From the NCBI RefSeq assembly GCF_000004195.4, contig NC_030683.2, positions 48,869,358 through 48,933,357 on the forward strand: a DNA stretch of 64,000 bases, in the 5' to 3' direction. Positions 57,984 through 64,000 of this stretch are shown here, piece after piece. Under the pieces are notes generated by a model. The model was given only the letters and a program-made list of their open reading frames with translations, did not search any database and was not told the DNA's origin. The DNA comes from Xenopus tropicalis. Lineage: Eukaryota > Chordata > Amphibia > Anura > Pipidae. The translations under genes were made by a program, and so were the position numbers. Every line of letters begins with the position of its first letter. Position 1 is the first letter of the stretch.

Positions 57984-60027
57984 AGTGGACATTATTAGCA
58001 GAAAATACTGTTTAAAACTTTGGAATGTTCTATGAATCCTATAGCCTTTAGCCCTATCCTGGGGTGAATAGCACTGATAAGCAAGGACGCTGAAGACAGT
58101 TTATTTGACCATATGGATTTGTTAGGTGGATCAGAACCCCACTGTTGTGCAGGATTCAGAGGTAGCAACGTTTGAGGTACCAGAGATCTGTCTTGCAGAC
58201 GTTGCACCTGTCACTGTGGACAGTTAGGTTCACATTAGGATTGTTTTGAAAACAACACTAGAATTTGGAAACAAAGATTTTTGGTACAATCTTACAGTTT
58301 GCACCTGGGAGACCTTGGACACCATCCCAGAGTTTGTGCATAGAAGAAAGCACTACTTAAGGTTGCAGATGTAAAAAGACATTCTTGTGTTTGCAACACC
58401 CTTTATCATTTGGTTAATTTCCTTAAATGCCAAGCTGCTCTGCTTTCATCTGGTGACAGCGCATTTCACAAGTGCATAGCTACACTGAAATCAAACGCAC
58501 ACTTCCTTAGGAACCTGCCGTGGCTGTGAAGACTAATTCTTTCATTAAAACAAACGAATCAGTGGCTGCACAAGCATTCGGACGTGAGAAGCCTTTAAAT
58601 ATGCAGATCTTCGAGGAATCCCAAATTGCCCAACACTGAATCTCAATTAAAAACTGCTACACATATCTAGGGAGCACAGAGCTGTGTTGTTTGAAATCTG
58701 GGACTCATTAAACTGCTTGACGAGATTATTGGTTTATAGAGTGCTTTATCTGCATGATATGTATTGGTTTAAATTAATGTCAAATGGATGTTTGTTTTGC
58801 TTGATATTCCAGATCTATTTTGCATTTTGTAATGAACTAATTTCTTGTGTATATTCAAACAAAAAGAGCAACCTGGCTTCAATATTTTCAGCAATACACG
58901 TGAGTGAGATAAGGTCCTTGCTTCATGAACATCAAAAACCATAATCACTGTTTCATAATTAGCTCTTCGCTATGATATCTCTTGTTAGTAAAATTAGAGC
59001 AGGCAATTTGTGCTTCGGAAAAGCAAATCGGGCAAGAAAAAGAATGTATCTCTTTAAGATAAACCATTTGCCCACAACCTATATCTGCATTCTTTGGTTC
59101 CATGCATATAACTCCCCAGTAATCAAAGAAGAGGGGTTACTGAATCTTGTAAATATTTCATGCTGTAAAAATGTCTGAACTGAGTTTGCTGATCAGCTGT
59201 AAAGCTCTCTTCCTGGCTTCTCATAATGTATAATACCTTGAAGGTTACAGTACGGCAGGTAATGCCAGATTTGCAGAAGAGTGGAGTTGCATTGCAATGT
59301 TACTGTGCAAATATGGCTTTGCATTTTAACATGCTGGGTTGAATATGCATCAGTGATTATAAATATATGTTAAAAATGTATAATTACAACAGCTTACTAT
59401 CCCTGTCAATCTTTTAAGCCTTTAAAGCTGAGTGTAGCTGCATAAAGCCCCATGCTCATTTGAAAATCTGTGTGAATACACCAACATACACATTGTCTCA
59501 ATAAACATTTTGTCAACACACAAAGTTGCTCATATTCCTTGTTTTACTGTGACTGAAATTAAATAGTTAAAAGGGAACTTCTAAACCAAAATGTGTGAAT
59601 GAGTCCCACATAACACAGAAATCCCTAAAATATCTATCACTGTAATCTGTTCTTTCAAAAAGTATGTATAAATACCATTTTTACATACTGAAATCCAACT
59701 GTAAAACAGTTCTTTTCTTTCTACATTATTTGAAATCCTGGCAGAGGAGGAGGGACTCAAACATTGATGTTACAAATTGTAACAGCTTACAGACAGCATG
59801 CAGGAACTACATAACCCACAATGCATTGCCCTGTTACGTTACTTTCCTTATTGACATGATGCGTGCAGTTAATTGTGGGGTTTGGAGGCTGAGGACAGTA
59901 GCTTACTGTTACTTCTTCTTGTGTTTGGCTCAAAGTAGTCAGCCAAATCAGCAGGAGTATGGGAGCTAGGCATAGGTAACTGTTCCAAACCATAGTGCTC
60001 CTGCAGTAACCCTTAGATACCCATCAG
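57984..60027. other. upstream flank of GRID1
   Basis: No gene recognised. 58560-59180 is repeat-free and AT-rich with words such as TGAATCTCAATTAAAAACTG and TTAAATTAATGTCAAATGGA, and could be a conserved noncoding element. Confidence 0.4.
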
Positions 60028-60195
60028 TAGTGAGAGCGAATCTGTCCTGCTTTGATTCACCAAAAAATTCACTAAACTGTGGAAAAATTTGCAAAGTAGA
60101 GAAAAAATTGTGAAATATGGTTACTGTGGGACTTTTTTGATGCAACTACACTTTTTTTTTACATGACCATGGCCTTTTTTGATGTGCCCGTCCAT
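60028..60195. mobile_element. hAT MITE fragment (TAGTGATGAGCGAA family)
   Basis: Left end TAGTGAGAGCGAATCTGTCC plus CACCAAAAAATTCAC; the right terminus was not found, and the boundary is approximate. Confidence 0.55.
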
Positions 60196-60239
60196 GAATT
60201 TTTGGTGACTTATGTGGTTTCTTAAGAGCCTATACAGTT

Positions 60240-61330
60240 TTCTGCAGGAAATTCAAAAGAGAATAGAGCATGCAACAAAGATTCATAACTGGATGGTAAT
60301 TATACAAAGCTACTAGAGCTAAGCTCAGCTATTGCCAAACCTCCATATTTAATTGCCAGGATTCTTTGATGTCTGGCATTGCACAGAGAGACAAATTGTT
60401 AATGTAGTGCTATTAGGAAGGGTAATAAAGGATACAATATTTGAATTTCACAGCTGTGTACATTGTGCAACCAGCACATCCATTGCTTTATGCGTTATAG
60501 ATCTTGGCAGACAAATTTAATTGACTTTACAAGGTGTGCAAGGTGAGCAGAAGCCTAAACACTGGGGTGGCAGAGGATGTGATCTACTTAGATTTTGCTA
60601 TGGCATTTTATACAGTACCACACAGAATTTTACTGAATAAATTATGGGAAAATTGACCTGGGGCATAATATTTGTGTTTGTATAGAGAAATGGCTGAAGG
60701 ATTAATTACAACGAGTGGTGGTAAAAGAAACATTTTCTAATTAGATCAGTGTTGTTAGTGGAGTACCACAAGGTCTGTCATTAGTTCTTTGCTTTTCATT
60801 TTGTTCATAAATGACCTTGAGGTTGGCATTGTAAGTACTAACTTACTTTATTACTCAAGGGACGAAAACATAGTTTTGCCTCTTTATAAATCCCTGGTAA
60901 GGCCTCACCTTGAGTATGCAAGGCAATTTTGTGCCCGAGTCTTCAAGAAGGATATTAATGAGCTGAAAAAGTGCAGACATATACAACTAAATTAGTGAAA
61001 AGGGATAAAACACTCAAACTATAAGGGAAGACTGGAGAAAAGGAGCTTGCAAGGGGACATGATTACTCTACGTACATTAGAGAACATTATGGACTGATAG
61101 CTAGTGATCTTTTTTTCCTATAGAAAAGATCAAAGAACCAGAGGCAACCCTTTAGAATTGAGGAACTGAATATTGATGAAAAGCAAAAAAGGTGGTCTTC
61201 AAGGTGAGGGCTGGGAGGGTTAGAATCCCTTGCCGGGTGATATTGTAAAGGCAGATTCTATTAATGCCTCTGAGAGTGGCTTGGATGACTTAATATCCAA
61301 GGCAATTGGAATCTTTAGGTCTACATTAAA
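60240..61330 (+). pseudogene. decayed CR1 LINE, 3' half
   Basis: Broken frames give VIYLDFAMAFYTVPHRILL (motif A region), then SLLFILFINDLEVGI, and after a deletion near 60840 SLVRPHLEYA. The 3' UTR-adjacent text (GGCAGATTCTATTAATGCCT then CTTGGATGACTTAATATCCA) is characteristic of CR1. The catalytic FADD region has been deleted, and stops and frameshifts are frequent. Confidence 0.82.
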
Positions 61331-61864
61331 TTTAGTCTATGTATTGTCATATATATATGACATACACGTGTATAGATAACTCTGTATGGGTATGTGTGTT
61401 ATGTTTTAATGTGTATATTTCATTCAAAGAAGTTCTACAGTTGAAATTAATAGAATACATGCTGCACTTTTTTTTTGTTTTGATGTTCTACACATTCCTC
61501 AGGTTAAACAGTGCCAAAGGCTGATTTCCCATTGTAGATAATGCAACTTTTTCACGCTTCACTGTACATACATACATGTATTTACCATATACACTGGCTA
61601 AAAGCTTGTAATTTGAGTGCTATAAGCCTCCATAGTCTCTATAGCCTCCATAGTCCTGCAAACCATGCTCCAAATGCCCACACATCACCAAACTCTAACA
61701 ATTTGACATTCAGAGGGATCCTCCATCCTTTTCATCAAATAATTACCTCAGTATTTAAAGCACAGATTGTTCGAAGGTACACTTTCCCAGGAAATATAGT
61801 ACATTTTTTTTTGTTAGAAAAAACTGCACAGATACATTTATCACATGTATAATATATGCTAATA
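61331..61864. other. sequence after CR1, nothing recognised
   Basis: AT-rich, short internal tandem at 61622-61655 (CCTCCATAGTC). No gene. Confidence 0.45.
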
Positions 61865-62345
61865 TGTGAGGCAGGAACCCTGAGGCTTCTTGGGAGATCA
61901 TACCCCTTTTAGTAAGCAGGAGAGCCCTGCCAGAACCGGTCTTCACCGATGCCCTTTGGGGGCACAAGAACTTTCTGCTGAGGGTCGACAAGGAGAACCT
62001 GAACACTGCAGCGCACAAAATCGTGGTACAGGCAATGGTTAAACAAAATTGTAGTCAAAGACAGGCAAGAAGTCACATCAGGCTGAGTGCTTTCAAGGTC
62101 AGAAGTCAGACAGAGAGTCAAAAACCAGAGGATCAGAACTATAACAAGGGCAGGAACTGTATATACAAAACCAGCTTGGGAAATACTGGGCCTTAAATTT
62201 CAAATCTGCCCTCCAGACTTGTGCCTTTCAAGGATTAGCGCCAAAGTACCCATGTGCAAGGAAGGCAGGGGACTAGTGCGCCGAGAGGTCAGAGCACGCA
62301 CCAGTCCCCTGGAGCACTTTATAAGTGAACTTTTGAACAATGCAT
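61865..62345 (-). mobile_element. LTR-like segment, reverse orientation
   Basis: Read on the minus strand it has the CTGACTTCTGACCTTG / CTGCCCTTGTTATAG style of the solo LTR at 26011-26655, and a GC-richer patch with GGCGCACTAGTCCCC. Boundaries and a target duplication are not resolved. A long plus-strand ORF (62087-62575) runs through it but shows no known domain. Confidence 0.4.
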
Positions 62346-63158
62346 TTCCCAGTATTGAGGGGCTTTACAACATATTACAGTATTTGTATATATATATGAA
62401 TAAATGGAGTATTTGCAACAGTTTGAACATCTCTGAAGTTTTAAAGTCAATTCTATTGCCTTACAGCATGGTTAAGTTTCCAATACAATGCCACAAGAAT
62501 TCCTCTGTTTATTCATTACTTTTATTCTACATTTGTGCTAATGATTTCCCCTGCACCCTTGTGAGAATACTGTAAACTGTAACTGTAAAAACATGCACTG
62601 TTTGGTTTCTGAAGGCTGCTGCTGTCACTGACTTACAAAGCCAGTCCTCAAGAGGCACCAGTAGTAAATGATTCAAAGCTTATTCTCATGGAACCAGTTC
62701 ATTTGCACAGAAGGATGTGTCAGAATGGCAGTGCATTGATTGATCCAGTTGTAGAATGATGATATACTTCAATTATTAACTTATAAAATACATGACAAAA
62801 GCTTTTCACACCTAGACTAGGACTCCCCATGTTTATGCGTAACTTCCAGATATTCCCACATAACTACAATATGAACAGCGATTAAAGCAGGATTACTGGT
62901 TAATAATTTAAAAGTGATGTGTGAATAATTACTACATATTCATAATACTAATATGCATTCTGATAAAAAAATAAGTGCTTTAACCAAATACAGTAAGATA
63001 TATGTTGGCAGATCAAAAATATACATCAGAATAGGGCCAGATCTAGCAAGTATGGTAGCTCACTGAACACAGACATGACAGGAGTCTGTAGCTTAATCAT
63101 AAAATCTGTCTGTAATGCCTATAACCAATGAATAGCTACCAAATATCTCCTGAGAAAA
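62346..63158. other. intergenic sequence, nothing recognised
   Basis: AT-rich; TA-rich patch at about 62385-62400. No gene. Confidence 0.45.
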
Positions 63159-63435
63159 GGGGCATATTTATGATGCTGTGTAAAAAACGGCGAGAAAATT
63201 CGTCACACATTGCCAGGCTTTACCGTGTAAAAACGGCGTAAAAACAGCATAAAACCGGTGTAAGATCGGCATAAAAGGGCGCAATTTTTTACACGTTTTT
63301 TCTTCCACCAGAACTTATGGAAAATAACGGCGTAATATCCAGCGTTCAGACGGCGATCTTTTCCATTTATTTTACACAGCTTCTTACTCCATTTTTTTGG
63401 TGAATTCGTTTTACACAGCATAATAAATACGCCCC
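63159..63435. mobile_element. Harbinger-type MITE (GGGGCATATTTAT family)
   Basis: 277 bp, ends GGGGCATATTTATGATGCTG and CAGCATAATAAATACGCCCC, strong inverted arms. Flanking triplets AAA and AGA do not match exactly. Same family as 47903-48139. Confidence 0.82.
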
Positions 63436-63735
63436 AGAGTCCCCCTTGGGTTACCAAGGATATTAAGGTGTTAATGAATAGGAAAAAGGTGGCCTTTAGG
63501 AGTGGTGATATGGAATAGAAGAGAAATGTGCAGAAAAAAAATGACAGTAAAGATTAAGGAAGGGAAGGAGATTCATAGGAAAAATCTTGAGTTGAAACTT
63601 GCATAAGAACATAAAGGAAGTTTGAAGAGGTATGAGTACCATTACTGGCCACAAAATTGGTCAGATGCTGGAGGGTAGTCTTGATAAGGTAAATGTGTTA
63701 AATTAGTTTTTATCACATTTTTATCAACATCTTGT
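63436..63735 (+). pseudogene. CR1 LINE fragment (endonuclease/RT junction)
   Basis: Plus frame reads PPWVTKDIKVLMNRKK then VAFRSGDME followed by a stop, the conserved region before the RT domain of CR1-type LINEs. Continues in broken frames to about 63735. Directly abuts the MITE at 63159-63435. Confidence 0.72.
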
Positions 63736-64000
63736 TGTTGTAACCAACTCCTGTTATGTATTTACTATGTCCTTCACCAATTATCTTTCATCTCGGAACT
63801 TTCCCCTATTGGGAATGGACAGTTCTTCTGGGGATACAATTTAAATTATAAGAAGAGAGAATGTTTGGAGGGAATTCCCTAGCATTTGCCCAGGCAAGTC
63901 TATGGGACCTTATAAGTTCTAGGATGTTTAAAGGAGAATGCAAGTCAAAATTTAAAAAGCATACTGCCCAATAGTCCTCCTATTGTTTAGTAAAAACGCC

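Noticed and set aside
62087..62575. 162-codon plus-strand ORF
   Set aside because: No recognisable domain; runs through an LTR-like segment and ends in unrelated AT-rich DNA.
1..64000. CRISPR arrays, tRNA/rRNA genes, prokaryotic operons
   Set aside because: No regularly spaced repeats of the right size, no tRNA box pattern or rRNA text, and the DNA is clearly vertebrate.

Overview
The window is vertebrate genomic DNA, almost certainly from a frog of the genus Xenopus. It is AT-rich, has no long continuous ORFs, and is full of repeat families I know from Xenopus: TTAA-flanked T2/Kolobok MITEs (TTAAAGGAACAGTAAC, TTAAAGGAAAACTATACC), a TA-flanked CAGGTATGGGATCC mariner-like MITE in about a dozen copies, hAT MITEs starting TAGTGATGAGCGAA, palindromic Harbinger-type MITEs and CR1 LINEs. 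The species (X. tropicalis or X. laevis) cannot be settled by eye.

The one host gene I can identify is GRID1, the delta-1 ionotropic glutamate receptor subunit, on the minus strand. Exon 2 is at 43592-43747 (51 codons of the amino-terminal domain). A complete first coding exon (27 codons: signal peptide plus the DSIIHIG start of the mature protein) is at 46678-46756. A second complete first exon lies 10.4 kb further upstream at 57100-57178. It encodes the identical peptide, with one synonymous base difference and the same GTAAGA donor. Both copies sit in a duplicated block of about 1.7 kb (45807-47558 and 56329-57983). In each block about 0.5 kb around and upstream of the start codon is over 90% identical by eye, while the outer parts have drifted much further. 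This looks like an old duplication of the GRID1 promoter and first exon, giving two alternative first exons for the same protein. Both copies also carry the same short upstream ORF overlapping the GRID1 start codon.

Layout: 1-43591 is part of GRID1 intron 2, with no further exon recognised. 43748-46677 is intron 1 for the proximal first exon. 47559-56328 separates the two first exons and is rich in repeats, including a 5'-truncated L2/CR1-type LINE at 50180-51399. 57984-64000 is upstream sequence containing CR1 LINE remnants and an LTR-like segment.

Mobile-element points of note: a solo LTR at 26011-26655 with a perfect 5-bp target duplication (CTCAG); three TAGTGATGAGC hAT MITEs with perfect 8-bp duplications; a Harbinger-type palindrome (TTA duplication) nested inside a mariner-like MITE; a 124-bp insertion with a 14-bp duplication that carries a hairpin followed by GAAAC; and a Penelope-like GIY-YIG endonuclease remnant with a related CTGAAGAAG-stem-GAAAC motif on the same strand. 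That motif recurs in weaker form twice more and may be a decayed hammerhead-like ribozyme core. I see no tRNA, rRNA, CRISPR or prokaryotic features.
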